From Falsiroseomonas sp041690465 (GTDB lineage Bacteria; Pseudomonadota; Alphaproteobacteria; Acetobacterales; Acetobacteraceae): a DNA stretch of 64,000 bases. Positions 27,876 through 36,988 of the stretch are shown here, piece by piece. Position 1 is the first letter of the stretch; each line of letters starts with the position of its first letter. The position numbers and the translations under genes are program-made. The stretch spans positions 16,717 to 80,716 of the forward strand of contig NZ_JAWLHG010000023.1 in NCBI RefSeq assembly GCF_041690465.1, read 5' to 3'. The notes beneath the pieces are model-generated. The model saw only the letters and a program-made list of their open reading frames with translations. It ran no database searches and was not told the DNA's origin.

Positions 27876-28019
27876 ATGACACGCAACGTCCTCTTTCTTG
27901 CGATCGGCGTGCTGGCGGTCGCCAGCGGCGCCTTCGGCTACTGGCTTTACGCTGAGCGTCAGAAGACCGGCATATCCATCACGATCGGCGGCCAAGGCGT
28001 CGAGATCCGGGAGAGATGA
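27876..28019 (+). CDS. Small single-helix membrane protein
   Basis: A 47-residue protein: MTRNVLFLAIGVLAVASGAF forms one membrane helix, then YWLYAERQKTG and the strand ISITIGGQGVEIRER. This layout recurs as a conserved hypothetical family in alphaproteobacteria. ATG follows GGAG at eight bases. It lies 134 bases after groEL and could be part of its transcript or have its own promoter. Confidence 0.7.
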   Translation: MTRNVLFLAIGVLAVASGAFGYWLYAERQKTGISITIGGQGVEIRER

Positions 28020-28548
28020 TGCGACAGGCTTCCCGGCACGGGCCATGAGCCAAGGCGCTCGCCCGTCTCCCGCGCGAGCCCGTCGATCGCCTTGCCGGCC
28101 CCATCCCCATCGGGGCATGCGCACTCAGAGCGTGAGCGGCGCTGCGCTTCCCGTCACGCTCGCCAACTCACCCCGGGGCGAGACCGTACAGGCATTCCGG
28201 GAAACGCCCGTCGGCCTGCATGTCGGCGACACCGCCGCCAGCATCCTGGCGTCACCCGGGCGCTCGCCGCGGGTTCGATCGGTGACGTTCTCGGAGCCGT
28301 GCGGCGCCGCGCCTCAGAGGTGACGCGCGCCTGAGTGTGGGAGCATGGGCGCAGTCGATGGGCTTCGGGACAACCGTTCGCCGGGCAACTGCGGCGGAAC
28401 TCCATCGAGCGACCGAGATCGCCTTTCTGCAAGCGCTGTCGCCCTGTCGGCCGAAGCCGCTGCGGCGGTCGCGATCGCGCGCCAACGGCGACGATAGCCG
28501 CGCCGCGCGCGGAGCCTCTCGAACAGCCTCAGCATGCGTTCACTTGCC
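28020..28548. other. 529-base stretch without a supported gene
   Basis: Several short frames are open on both strands, but none combines a ribosome-binding site with a recognisable protein pattern. A basic 73-codon minus-strand frame at 28314-28535 begins just downstream of the next small gene and cannot be excluded. Confidence 0.5.
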
Positions 28549-28710
28549 TCAGCCCGGCAGGAGGGCCGGATCGCCCCAGCCCGGCCCGAACCCGCTGGTG
28601 CTCGCGATCACCGCCATCATCAGCAGCAGTGCCAGAGCACAGCAGGTCAGCGTCAGGCGGAAGCGGGGATGCGAAGCATGGGCCGTAAATCGGTTCGCCG
28701 GCGCTGGCAT
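28549..28710 (-). CDS. Small membrane protein, unknown function
   Basis: A 53-residue protein with a basic N-terminus, one strong membrane helix (LTLTCCALALLLMMAVIAST) and a short Gly/Pro tail. The ATG at 28710 has a GGAG site eight bases upstream. Same direction as, and about 100 bases after, the gene at 28807-29088. Confidence 0.5.
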   Translation of the reverse strand: MPAPANRFTAHASHPRFRLTLTCCALALLLMMAVIASTSGFGPGWGDPALLPG

Positions 28711-28806
28711 GGGAGAAGCTCCGGCGAGGACGATGGGGGACGCGACCCTCGCGAGCTTGCGCCTGCGGTGCCCGGGATGGTGCAAGGCACGCTTCCGAAT
28801 GGCGCG

Positions 28807-29088
28807 TCACGTGCGCCAGGTCGCGGGAGGGTCGCGGGCGTCGATCGCCTGCGCTTCGGCGAGCTCGCCCGCGTCCACGAAGTGCGCCGACAGGAACGCG
28901 GCGGCCTGCGGGGCCTGGAGCATGATCATCGTCGAAACGCGGCGATAGGCAGGGAAGGACAGGCCTTCGAGCAGTTCCTCCTCCGTCTCGACGTCATAGA
29001 CCCCGGCGGGCTGAGGACGATCGATGCCCTTCACGAGGAAGGGGCGCCTGAAGACGATCGTGGTGCGCTGGTTGCGTGTCAGCATCAT
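28807..29088 (-). CDS. Conserved small protein coupled to the ECF sigma gene
   Basis: A 93-residue soluble protein. Its core reads FRRPFLVKGIDRPQPAGVYDV, then EEELLEGLSFPAYRRVSTMI, a pattern I associate with a small conserved alphaproteobacterial family of unknown role. The first 65 residues are conserved-looking; the C-terminal 28 add an Ala-rich extension. Its ATG overlaps the sigma-factor stop, so it is the best candidate for a sigma partner, but it does not look like NepR or any known anti-sigma domain. Confidence 0.72.
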   Translation of the reverse strand: MMLTRNQRTTIVFRRPFLVKGIDRPQPAGVYDVETEEELLEGLSFPAYRRVSTMIMLQAPQAAAFLSAHFVDAGELAEAQAIDARDPPATWRT

Positions 29089-29732
29089 GCATCTCCTGGC
29101 ATCCTGGTGAGACCGACAAGCCGAGGATGCGGAATGCCGTGGCGCCGCCCTGCCGCCGAAGCGTCGTCGTCTGCGAAGAGGTGCGTCGGGGTGGCCGCGG
29201 TTTCCAACCCATGCTGCATCTGCGTGGCTGTCGCGGCCGGGGCTGTCGTGCCGGCAAGCCAGAGCTGCAGTTGCTGACGTGCACGGAACACGCGGCTCTT
29301 CGCGGTGCCGGTAGCGCAGCCCGTCGCCTCTGCTGCCTGCTCGTAGGACATCCCGTGCAGGACCACCAGAAAGAGCGTCTCGCGCTGGAGCGGGGGAAGC
29401 CGCCCGAGGGCGACATGCAGCTCCTTCAGCACAAGGCTGTCCTCGTGCGCCGCCGGCACGGCAAGTGCGGCTTCAGGAACATCGTCCATGTCGGTGTAGG
29501 GCCGACGCTTGCGCGTGTCGCTGATGAAGCGATTGCGCAGGATGCGGTGCATCCAGGCAGGGAAGTTGGTCCCTCGCGTGAAGCTGCCGCGCGCGGCCAG
29601 CGCGTTCGCCACGGCGGTCTGCACCAGATCGTCCGCGGCGGCGCCATTACGGGTCAAGGCGAGGGCCTGGATCCGGAGCCGGGGAAGCAGTGCTATTAAT
29701 TCCGCATTGAAGTTATCTTCGATCTTCTTCAT
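29085..29732 (-). CDS. ECF sigma factor, EcfG-like group
   Basis: A 215-residue RNA polymerase sigma factor. Region 2 is DDLVQTAVANALAARGSF with TNFPAWMHRILRNRFISDTRKRR; region 4 is LPPLQRETLFLVVLHGMSYEQAAEATGCATGTAKSRVFRAR (written in the family order LPPLQRE, SYEQAAE, GTAKSRV). The TNxxAWxxxILRN phrase resembles the general-stress sigma EcfG, but no PhyR or NepR gene is present. The C-terminal 60 residues beyond region 4 are unusual. First codons are AT-rich and no clear ribosome-binding site precedes the ATG. Confidence 0.9.
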   Translation of the reverse strand: MKKIEDNFNAELIALLPRLRIQALALTRNGAAADDLVQTAVANALAARGSFTRGTNFPAWMHRILRNRFISDTRKRRPYTDMDDVPEAALAVPAAHEDSLVLKELHVALGRLPPLQRETLFLVVLHGMSYEQAAEATGCATGTAKSRVFRARQQLQLWLAGTTAPAATATQMQHGLETAATPTHLFADDDASAAGRRHGIPHPRLVGLTRMPGDA

Positions 29733-30040
29733 AAATAATCATATACAATACTTTCGCCTTTTACGGGCGCCTGATTGGCGCCGACGCCTGCACGGTTCCG
29801 AGAGGCGCCCGGCGGCGTCCTGTTTTCTTCATGCTGCGTAAATTGCGCTTTGTGGACGATCTCGGGATTTGGACAGGGGGCCGCAGTGCGGAAGCAGTGG
29901 AAGCATACCAGGTGTGGGAACGAGTGCCCGGGATGTGACAGGTGGCGGCACCCATGCCCGTTCATCGAATCGGCCCTTACTGCTCAAGCACGCCCGCTTC
30001 TCGCTGCCGCGACCCGCACACAACAAGATGCGTTGCTGGT
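29733..30040. other. 308-base region with AT-rich sigma promoter area
   Basis: Between the HWE kinase stop and the sigma-factor start, both on the minus strand. The 60 bases next to the sigma start are unusually AT-rich, and GGCGCC occurs twice around TGATT (29766-29782), a self-complementary pair. No gene is supported and no clear EcfG-type GGAAC/CGTT pair was found. Confidence 0.5.
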
Positions 30041-31045
30041 TCACGCTCCAAGCCGGGCTCTGCTCATGCGCAGCGTCACCGTCACCCCCTCGCGTGGCCA
30101 GGCAAATGCAATGGAGCCGCCGAGCTGGCTGGTGATGCTCCTGTTCACCAGCCTGCTCCCGAAGCCGGCCTGCCCCTCCGCAACAGCGACAGGCGGACCG
30201 CCCTTCTCCGTCCAGACGATGACCACCTCGGCGTCGTCGGCAGTGCAGGAGACGTCCAGCGTACCGCTCGCATTCGAAAGTGCGCCGTATTTGAGCGAGT
30301 TGGTTGCCAGCTCATGGACCACCAGAGCCAGCGTTGTGACCGAGCCCTCGCCGACGAGCACAGCGGGCACGGCGATTCGGATACGGTCCCCGATCGCGCC
30401 CTTGTCGTCATAGGCGTCCAGCAGCACACCAAGCAGGGCGCCGAGTTCGATGGCCTTTCGCTGCTTGCTGAGCGCCGGGCGGACAAGTTCGTGGGCCTGC
30501 CCGAGCGCAGTCAGCCTGCTGACCAGATCGGAAGCCATTTCGGTCGTTGTCGTCGCCGAGCGTGCGACGATGCGGGTAAGCGCACAGGCAATGGCAAACA
30601 GGTTCTTGACCCGGTGACTCATCTCGCCCGCGAGCATCTCGCGCGCCTCCTCGGCCAGCTTGCGCTCGCTCACATCGATGAAGATCCCGAACATGGTGCG
30701 GCCGACAATGCCCTGGTCCTCACCTCGGCCGCGGGCCGATACCCAACGGACCTCACCATCGTGCAGGATACGGAAGTCGAGTTCGTATGCGCCCATGATT
30801 TCGCGTGTTGCCGTGAACGCGGCCCTCACCCGGTCGAGGTCCTCCGGATGGATGCGGGCGGACAGATCTTCGAACGTACCCAGCCCGTTGTTCGCGGGCA
30901 CACCCCACATGCGATGCGCACGCTCGTCCAGAGCGATCTCGTCCGTATCGACGTTCCATGACCACAGGGCGATTCCTGCCGCATCGGCGGCGATGCGCAA
31001 ACGGGCCGCGTCCCACACGGGCGGACTGGTGCTTTGCCGACGCAT
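30041..31045 (-). CDS. PAS-HWE family sensor histidine kinase
   Basis: A 334-residue cytoplasmic kinase. Residues 12-132 form a PAS domain (IALWSWNVDTDEIALDERA and GTMFGIFIDVSERK-type end). The HWE core has the phospho-acceptor box EMSHRVKNLFAIA near residue 143, the N-box VVHELATNSLKYGAL, the W-x-E box VVIVWTEKGGP and the G-box GFGSRLVNRSI. HWE kinases feed the PhyR-type general stress response in alphaproteobacteria. No response regulator adjoins it. Confidence 0.95.
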   Translation of the reverse strand: MRRQSTSPPVWDAARLRIAADAAGIALWSWNVDTDEIALDERAHRMWGVPANNGLGTFEDLSARIHPEDLDRVRAAFTATREIMGAYELDFRILHDGEVRWVSARGRGEDQGIVGRTMFGIFIDVSERKLAEEAREMLAGEMSHRVKNLFAIACALTRIVARSATTTTEMASDLVSRLTALGQAHELVRPALSKQRKAIELGALLGVLLDAYDDKGAIGDRIRIAVPAVLVGEGSVTTLALVVHELATNSLKYGALSNASGTLDVSCTADDAEVVIVWTEKGGPPVAVAEGQAGFGSRLVNRSITSQLGGSIAFAWPREGVTVTLRMSRARLGA

Positions 31046-31605
31046 CGTTGTCGCTCCTAAGCCGTGAGCGCTGAGTGATGGAGCCAGTGGCTGCCGTGAT
31101 CCGGACGCGTGCCGCCATCCGCATCATGCGCTGGGCACCGCACGCGGGCTCCCTCTGAGCAACGATCTGCCCTTGGACGTTGATGCCGAGCGCCGCAGGT
31201 GGAAGACAAGCCGGCTTCTCCGAGCTTTCGCACAGCCGGGAAGGCCAGCGCCTGCGCCAGTACGTGCATCCCACACTCAGGCAGTCGCCCCGCCGCGCGG
31301 CCAGCCGATCGCTTGATGCAGGGCACCCTACGGCACTCAGGTGCCGATGGCATCGATACAGCATCCACCCCGCGGCGCGGGAACTTTCTTGGGGAGCGGG
31401 GATCCGTCCCTGCTCGTTCCGTCGGCGGCGCGCAGTCGCATCACGTGAACGTCAACCCGCACGAAGCGCATGGCGCATTACCTCATGGAAACGGAACCAA
31501 TGCGGCGCCGGTTCAAAGGATGTGCCCTGCGGCAATCCTTTGGTGCTAATACGGCGTCTCGCCGGTGCGCTCTCTGCTTCCCCCCACGCTCCGAAGGACC
31601 ATCGC
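31046..31605. other. 560-base divergent intergenic region
   Basis: Separates the divergent PAS-HWE kinase and the CheB-CheR-HWE gene. No convincing coding frame; probably contains both promoters. A GGAAC element at 31379-31383 has no matching -10 box at EcfG spacing. Confidence 0.5.
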
Positions 31606-34600
31606 ATGGAAATGCGCGCTCCGCGCTTCCCCATCGTCGGCATCGGCGCCTCCGCCGGCGGCGTGGAGGCGCTTCAGGCGCTGTTCCGGGCGATGCCGGA
31701 GCCGCCGCCCGCGGTGGCGCTGGTCATCATCACCCACCTCGGCCCCGATCATGAAAGCGCGCTGCCCTCCATCCTGCGCGACTGCACCACCATGCCGGTG
31801 CATCCTGCCCGCGACGGCGAGGCGGTGATGCCGGGCCATGCCTATGTGCTGCCGCGCAACGCCATCATCACCATCGCTGCCGGCCGGCTCACGCTGCGCG
31901 ACCAGCCGCCCGATCTCCCGCGGGAGCGGCATCCGATCGACGTTTTCCTCGCCTCCCTCGCTGTGGACCAGCAGGAATGGGCGGCGGGCATCGTGCTGTC
32001 GGGCACCGGCAGCGACGGCACGCTCGGCCTCAAGGCCGTCCGGGAAGCCGGCGGCCTGACCATCGCGCAGGGCGCCCACGAGACCGCCCCGCCGCGCTAT
32101 GCCGAGATGCCCGCGAGCGCCGTCGCAGGCGGCGCCGTCGAGTTGAGCATCGCGGCGGAGGAGATGCCGGCCAGGCTCGGCGAGTTCGCCGCGCTGCTCC
32201 GCCAATCCGGCACGCCGAAGGAGCAGGCGGGTCTGCCGGAAGACGAGGCCGCCAGCGCCGCCGCCCATGCCGAGATCGCCGCCATCCTGCAGGCCGCCGT
32301 CGGACATGATTTCTCCGGCTACAAGGACCGCACCTTCTTCCGCCGCGTGCAGCGCAGGATCCAGGTGCTGCGGCTGCCCGACCTCGCCGCCTATGTCGCG
32401 CTGCTGCGTGCGGAGCCGGAGGAGGCACGCAAGCTGTTCAGCGACCTGCTGATCGGCGTGACCGGGTTCTTCCGTGACCCCGACGCCTTCGAAAGCCTGG
32501 CGGAGCGCGTCATCCCTGCCCTGTTCCGCGACCGCGGCCCGGACGATGTCGTGCGCGTCTGGGTGCCCGGCTGCGCCACCGGCGAGGAAGCCTATTCGCT
32601 CGCGATGCTGCTGCGCGAATGGATGGGGGCGCATCCGGGCGGTCCGCGTGTGCAGATCTTCGCCACCGACATCGACGAGGCGGCCCTCGCCGTGGCACGC
32701 CGCGGCCACTACCCGGCGCCGCTCCTGGTCGATGTCTCGCCGCAGCGGCTCGCACGCTTCTTCACGCCGGGCGTGGCGAGCTACGATGTCTCGAAGGAAC
32801 TGCGCGACATCTGCGTCTTCTCGCCGCACAGCATCATCGGCGATCCGCCGTTCTCCCGGATCGATCTGGTGTCCTGCCGCAACCTGCTGATCTATCTCGG
32901 CGGTGGGCTGCAGGAGCAGGTGATCCCGATGTTCCACTATGCGCTGCGGCCGGGCGGCTTCCTGTTCCTCGGCATCTCCGAGACCGTCGCGCGCCATATC
33001 GAGTTGTTCGCGCCGGAGGACAAGGCGCATCGCATCTACCGGCGTCGCGACGACGTCAGCCCCACGGTCCGCGTGCCGATGACGGTGCGTGGCCTCGCAA
33101 TCAGCGGGCCGCAAGCCCGGATGTCGCACCACAACAGCCAAGGTCGCGCCGCAGGGCTGCGACAGATAGTCGAGGCTGCGATCTTCGAGCACTTCGTCTC
33201 GCCGCACCTGGTGGTGAACGGCGAAGGCAGTGTGGTCTACCAGTCCGCGCATCTGGGCAAATACCTCGAACCGGCGACCGGGGTGCCGAGCCGGCACCTT
33301 CTCGCGATGGCCCGGTTCGGCCTCCGGCTCGACCTGCGCGCCGCGCTGCGCAAGGCGGCGGAGACGCGCAGCCGGGTGGTGTACCCGCATGTCGAGATCG
33401 AGGTCGAGGATCGCCGGCAGGCGATCTCGCTGACGGTCGAGCCGCTGCCTGCGCGCGACGGCGGCGAGCGGTTGTTCCTGGTGCTGTTCTCGGACCTCGG
33501 GCCACCCTCGCCGCGACCAGAAGTGCCTGCCGAGGCCGCCGAAGCGTCAGGTGACGACGCCTCCGGCTGGGCCGAGCGGGAGCTTCGCGACACGCGCGAA
33601 AGGCTGCAATCCGTCACCGAGGAATACGACGCGGCGACCGAGGAACTCACCTCCGCCAACGAGGAGATGGTCTCGGTCAACGAGGAGCTGCAATCCACCA
33701 ACGAGGAGCTCGAAACCTCGAAGGAAGAACTGCAATCCGTGAACGAGGAGTTGCGGGCGACCAACCTCGAACTGACCGGAAAGATCGAGGAACTCGACCG
33801 CGCCAATGCGGATCTGCGCAACCTGTTCGACAGCACGCAGATCGCCACGCTCTTCCTCGACCGCCACCTGGTGATCCGCAGCTTCACGCCGGCGGTGACG
33901 ACCATCTTCAACCTGGTGCCAGGCGACCGCGGCAGGCCGGTGTTGGACTTCGTGAGCCATCTCGACCAGGTCAATTTGCGGGTCGAGACGCGCCGTGTGC
34001 TGGAGCAGCGCGAGCCGGTGGAGCGGCGCGTCACCGCCCGCGACGGCAAGATCCACTACCTCATGCGGATGCTTCCCTACCGGACCACGGACGGCCAGGT
34101 GGACGGCATCGTCCTGACCTTCTTCGACATCACCAAGGTGGTCGAGGGCGAGGTGCTCGGCACGCTGGTGGATGAGTTGAACCACCGGGTGCGCAATATG
34201 CTCCAGGTGGTGCAGGCGGTGGTGACTAGCACGCTGCGGCGGGCGACCTCGCTTGCCGAGTTCTCCGAATCCTTCTCTGGCCGGATCAAGGCGCTGGCGC
34301 GTGCGCATGAGTTGCTGGCGCAGCAGGGCTGGAGCGCGGTGGAGCTAAGGATGGTCATCGCCAAGGAGGTCGAGCCCTACGCCGACCACGCGCGCCGCAT
34401 CCATCTGGCCGGCAAGCCGGTGCGGCTGAAGCCCAAGGCCGCGCTCGCGCTGGGCATGGTGCTGCACGAGATGGCGACCAACGCCGCAAAGCACGGCGCC
34501 TTGTCGAACGCGAAGGGCCGCATCGCGGTCAGTTGGACCGTCGAGGGACAGGAGCCGAAGACTCAGGTAGTGCTGCGCTGGGTGGAGAAGGGCGGGCCGC

Positions 34601-34791
34601 TTGCGCAGGAGGCAGTGGCGCCCGAGCGCCGCGGCTTCGGCTCGGAACTGATCGAGCGGCTGCTGCGGCATGACCTCGGCGGCACGATCGATGTGGTCAC
34701 CACCGGGGCGGGCCGTGTGGCGACCCTGCGGTTGCCGCTCGGCCGGTCCGATGGTGCGTCGCTCAGCGCGCTGAGCGACGCACCGGGATAG
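31606..34791 (+). CDS. CheB-CheR-PAS-HWE histidine kinase hybrid
   Basis: A 1061-residue multidomain signal protein. Residues 1-190: CheB methylesterase with catalytic Ser in GIGASAGGVEAL, His in ITHLGPDHES and Asp in VLSGTGSDGTLG. Residues 225-480: CheR methyltransferase with FFRDPDAFE and WVPGCATGEEAYSLA. Residues 650-730: Glu/Asn-rich coiled coil (SVNEELQSTNEEL), then a PAS domain and an HWE kinase (VDELNHRVRNML, VLHEMATNAAKHGAL, VLRWVEKGGP). ATG follows AAGGA. No chemoreceptor or CheA/CheW gene lies nearby, so it likely acts outside chemotaxis. Confidence 0.95.
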   Translation: MEMRAPRFPIVGIGASAGGVEALQALFRAMPEPPPAVALVIITHLGPDHESALPSILRDCTTMPVHPARDGEAVMPGHAYVLPRNAIITIAAGRLTLRDQPPDLPRERHPIDVFLASLAVDQQEWAAGIVLSGTGSDGTLGLKAVREAGGLTIAQGAHETAPPRYAEMPASAVAGGAVELSIAAEEMPARLGEFAALLRQSGTPKEQAGLPEDEAASAAAHAEIAAILQAAVGHDFSGYKDRTFFRRVQRRIQVLRLPDLAAYVALLRAEPEEARKLFSDLLIGVTGFFRDPDAFESLAERVIPALFRDRGPDDVVRVWVPGCATGEEAYSLAMLLREWMGAHPGGPRVQIFATDIDEAALAVARRGHYPAPLLVDVSPQRLARFFTPGVASYDVSKELRDICVFSPHSIIGDPPFSRIDLVSCRNLLIYLGGGLQEQVIPMFHYALRPGGFLFLGISETVARHIELFAPEDKAHRIYRRRDDVSPTVRVPMTVRGLAISGPQARMSHHNSQGRAAGLRQIVEAAIFEHFVSPHLVVNGEGSVVYQSAHLGKYLEPATGVPSRHLLAMARFGLRLDLRAALRKAAETRSRVVYPHVEIEVEDRRQAISLTVEPLPARDGGERLFLVLFSDLGPPSPRPEVPAEAAEASGDDASGWAERELRDTRERLQSVTEEYDAATEELTSANEEMVSVNEELQSTNEELETSKEELQSVNEELRATNLELTGKIEELDRANADLRNLFDSTQIATLFLDRHLVIRSFTPAVTTIFNLVPGDRGRPVLDFVSHLDQVNLRVETRRVLEQREPVERRVTARDGKIHYLMRMLPYRTTDGQVDGIVLTFFDITKVVEGEVLGTLVDELNHRVRNMLQVVQAVVTSTLRRATSLAEFSESFSGRIKALARAHELLAQQGWSAVELRMVIAKEVEPYADHARRIHLAGKPVRLKPKAALALGMVLHEMATNAAKHGALSNAKGRIAVSWTVEGQEPKTQVVLRWVEKGGPLAQEAVAPERRGFGSELIERLLRHDLGGTIDVVTTGAGRVATLRLPLGRSDGASLSALSDAPG

Positions 34792-34852
34792 AGAGCGGCC
34801 CCGCCTGAATTGTCCCGTCCGCAGACATGATTTCGTTTGTCGTAACTGCACC

Positions 34853-36172
34853 TCACGCCACCAGCACCGCCCGAACATCGTTGACGTTGGTCAGCGTCGG
34901 ACCCGTCACCAGCAGGTCGCCGAGCGCCTCGAACACCCCGTAGCTGTCATGCGCCGCCAGCATCGCGCGCGGATCGAGCCCGGCGGCGCGTGCCCGCGCC
35001 AGCGTGCCCGGCCCGCAGACCGCACCCGCCGCATCGGACTTGCCGTCGATGCCGTCGGTATCCGCGCACAGCGCCCAGATCCCCGGCGTTCCCTCCAGCG
35101 CAAGCGCCAGGCCCAGCAGGCATTCCGTGCTCCGCCCGCCGCGGCTCTTCGCGCCGGAGGCGGGGGGAGGCGTGTTGCCCGGTGGCAGCGTCACCGTCGT
35201 CTCGCCGCCCGAGAGGATCACGCAAGGCGCGCGCAGGGGATGGCCGTGCAGCGCGGCACTCCGCGCGATGCCGGCCAGCGCCTTGCCCAACTCCTTCGCC
35301 TCGCCCTCCAGCGCATCGCCCAGGATCAGCGGCGCGAGGCCCAGGCCGCGCGCAGTCGCCGCCATCGCCTCCAGCGCCATCAGCGGCGTGGCGATCATCC
35401 GCAACTCCGCGCCAGCCAGGCGCGGATCGCCGGGCTTGGGTGATTCCTCCGCCCCCGTGGCCAGGTGCCGCATTACGGCCTCGGGCAACGTCATGCGGTA
35501 ATGCGCGACCAGCGCGCGCGCCTCGGCGAAGGTGGTGGCGTCGGCCACCGTCGGGCCGCTGGCGATCACCGCAGGGTCGTCGCCCGGCACGTCGGAGATC
35601 GCCAGCGTGAGCACGCGGGCCGGGTGCGCCGCGGCCGCCAGCCGCCCACCGGAGAAGGCGCTGAGATGCTTGCGGATGCAGTTCATCTCGCCGATGGCCG
35701 CGCCGGAGCGCAGCAGTTCGCGGTTCACCGCGATCAGGTCCTCGAGCGACAGGCCGGGCGCCGGCAGCGTGGACAGCGCAGAGCCGCCGCCCGAGACCAG
35801 GAACAGCACCAGATCCCCCGCCGCCAGCCCGCGCACGGCCTCCAGCATTGCCCGCGCCGCCGCCGCGCCACTGGCGTCCGGCACCGGGTGGCTGGCGAAG
35901 CGCACCGCGATGCGCCGCGCCGCTGGCGGTGCCGGCAGGTCGGCGCCATAGGTTGTCACCACCAGGCCGGTGAGCGGCACCTCCGGCCAGGCCTGCTCCA
36001 CCGCAGCCGCCATCTTCGCCGCCGCCTTGCCGCAGCCCACCACCACCACCCGTCCGTCGCGGGGCGGGGCCGGCAGGTGGGGGCCGAGGCAGGTCAGCGG
36101 ATCGGCGGCGGCCAGCGCCGCGTCGAACAGGCTTCGCAGCGCCGCCCGCGCCGTCACATCCGTCCAGGCCAT
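34853..36172 (-). CDS. Glycerate 2-kinase, type II (MOFRL family)
   Basis: Phosphorylates D-glycerate in the serine or glyoxylate pathway. The 439-residue protein has the N-terminal VVVVGCGKAAAKMAAA, LVSGGGSAL, the CVILSGGETTVTL and RGGRSTECLLGLALAL boxes and ADTDGIDGKSDAAG near the C-terminus, the MOFRL signature. ATG at 36172 is chosen for its AGGAGG site; the longer start at 36220 adds a basic leader. Some homologues are annotated hydroxypyruvate reductase (TtuD). Confidence 0.93.
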   Translation of the reverse strand: MAWTDVTARAALRSLFDAALAAADPLTCLGPHLPAPPRDGRVVVVGCGKAAAKMAAAVEQAWPEVPLTGLVVTTYGADLPAPPAARRIAVRFASHPVPDASGAAAARAMLEAVRGLAAGDLVLFLVSGGGSALSTLPAPGLSLEDLIAVNRELLRSGAAIGEMNCIRKHLSAFSGGRLAAAAHPARVLTLAISDVPGDDPAVIASGPTVADATTFAEARALVAHYRMTLPEAVMRHLATGAEESPKPGDPRLAGAELRMIATPLMALEAMAATARGLGLAPLILGDALEGEAKELGKALAGIARSAALHGHPLRAPCVILSGGETTVTLPPGNTPPPASGAKSRGGRSTECLLGLALALEGTPGIWALCADTDGIDGKSDAAGAVCGPGTLARARAAGLDPRAMLAAHDSYGVFEALGDLLVTGPTLTNVNDVRAVLVA

Positions 36173-36244
36173 GTCGATCCTCCTGCGGCGACTATGGCGA
36201 AGCCCGGCTGGATGGGCCATCTAGCCTGGCCAGGAGGACCGAAA

Positions 36245-36556
36245 ATGCCCGTTCCCGAGATCGACCAGGCCACCCGGACCGAGCTGGAAGCCGCCGCCTT
36301 CCGCCGATTGGTGCAGCATCTGCGCGAGCGCACGGACGTGCAGAACATCGACATGATGAACCTGGCCGGGTTCTGCCGGAACTGCCTTTCCAAGTGGTAC
36401 CGCGCGGCGGCGGAGGAGAAGGGTCTCGAATTGTCGGATCCCGATGCGCGCGAGATCATCTATGGCATGCCGTACAAGGAATGGCAGGCGAAGCACCAGA
36501 AGGAAGCCACCGCCGAGCAGAAGGCGAAGTTCGCCGCTGCCAACCCCGGCCATTGA
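36245..36556 (+). CDS. DUF1244 family protein
   Basis: A 103-residue helical protein with LVQHLRERTDVQNIDMMNLA, GFCRNCLSKWYRAAAEEKG and IIYGMPYKEWQAKHQ, diagnostic of the alphaproteobacterial DUF1244 family of unknown role. The CRNC motif could bind a metal. ATG follows AGGAGGA. Divergent from the glycerate kinase gene. Confidence 0.95.
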   Translation: MPVPEIDQATRTELEAAAFRRLVQHLRERTDVQNIDMMNLAGFCRNCLSKWYRAAAEEKGLELSDPDAREIIYGMPYKEWQAKHQKEATAEQKAKFAAANPGH

Positions 36557-36682
36557 GATGCGTCCGGTGACCGCAGGGCCGCAGGCGCGGTGGCCTGAAT
36601 CGGCCGCGCGGTCCGGCATGGCCGATTGAACATGGCGCCAAAGCGTGGCACCACCCGCGCCCTTAAAGTGGGGGATCAGCGG

Positions 36683-36988
36683 GTGAGCGATACGGACGAC
36701 CTTCAGGACGCCAAGGCCAGCCGCGACCGCCAGGCCGCCAACCCGGACCCCGAGGTCGGTGGCATCGCCGTGGACCGCCTGCGCTCGATCATCGAGCGTG
36801 TCGAGCGGCTGGAGGAGGAGCGCAAGGCTCTCGCCGGCGACATCAAGGACATCTTTGCCGAAGCGAAATCCGCCGGCTTCGACGTGAAGGTGATCCGCCA
36901 GATCATCTCGCTCCGCAAGAAGGAGCCCGCCGAGGTGGAGGAGCAGGAGACGCTGCTCGATCTCTATCGTCGCGCGCTCGGCATGTGA
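36683..36988 (+). CDS. DUF2312/GapR-like nucleoid protein
   Basis: A 101-residue protein whose core VDRLRSIIERVERLEEERKA and IFAEAKSAGFDVKVIRQIIS, then LDLYRRALGM at the end, is the DUF2312 family. In Caulobacter, GapR clamps overtwisted AT-rich DNA and aids replication. Chosen start GTG at 36683, after a strong GGGGGA site; upstream ATG at 36632 is also open. Its stop overlaps the region of the DUF427 start. Confidence 0.93.
   Translation: MSDTDDLQDAKASRDRQAANPDPEVGGIAVDRLRSIIERVERLEEERKALAGDIKDIFAEAKSAGFDVKVIRQIISLRKKEPAEVEEQETLLDLYRRALGM

Noticed and set aside
28314..28535. Basic minus-strand frame of 73 codons
   Set aside because: Weak ribosome-binding site, no recognisable pattern and very high Arg content; kept as possible but not called.
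31046..31605. EcfG-type promoter (GGAAC with CGTT) before the CheB-CheR hybrid
   Set aside because: A GGAAC at 31379 lacks a proper -10 element at 16-18 bases.
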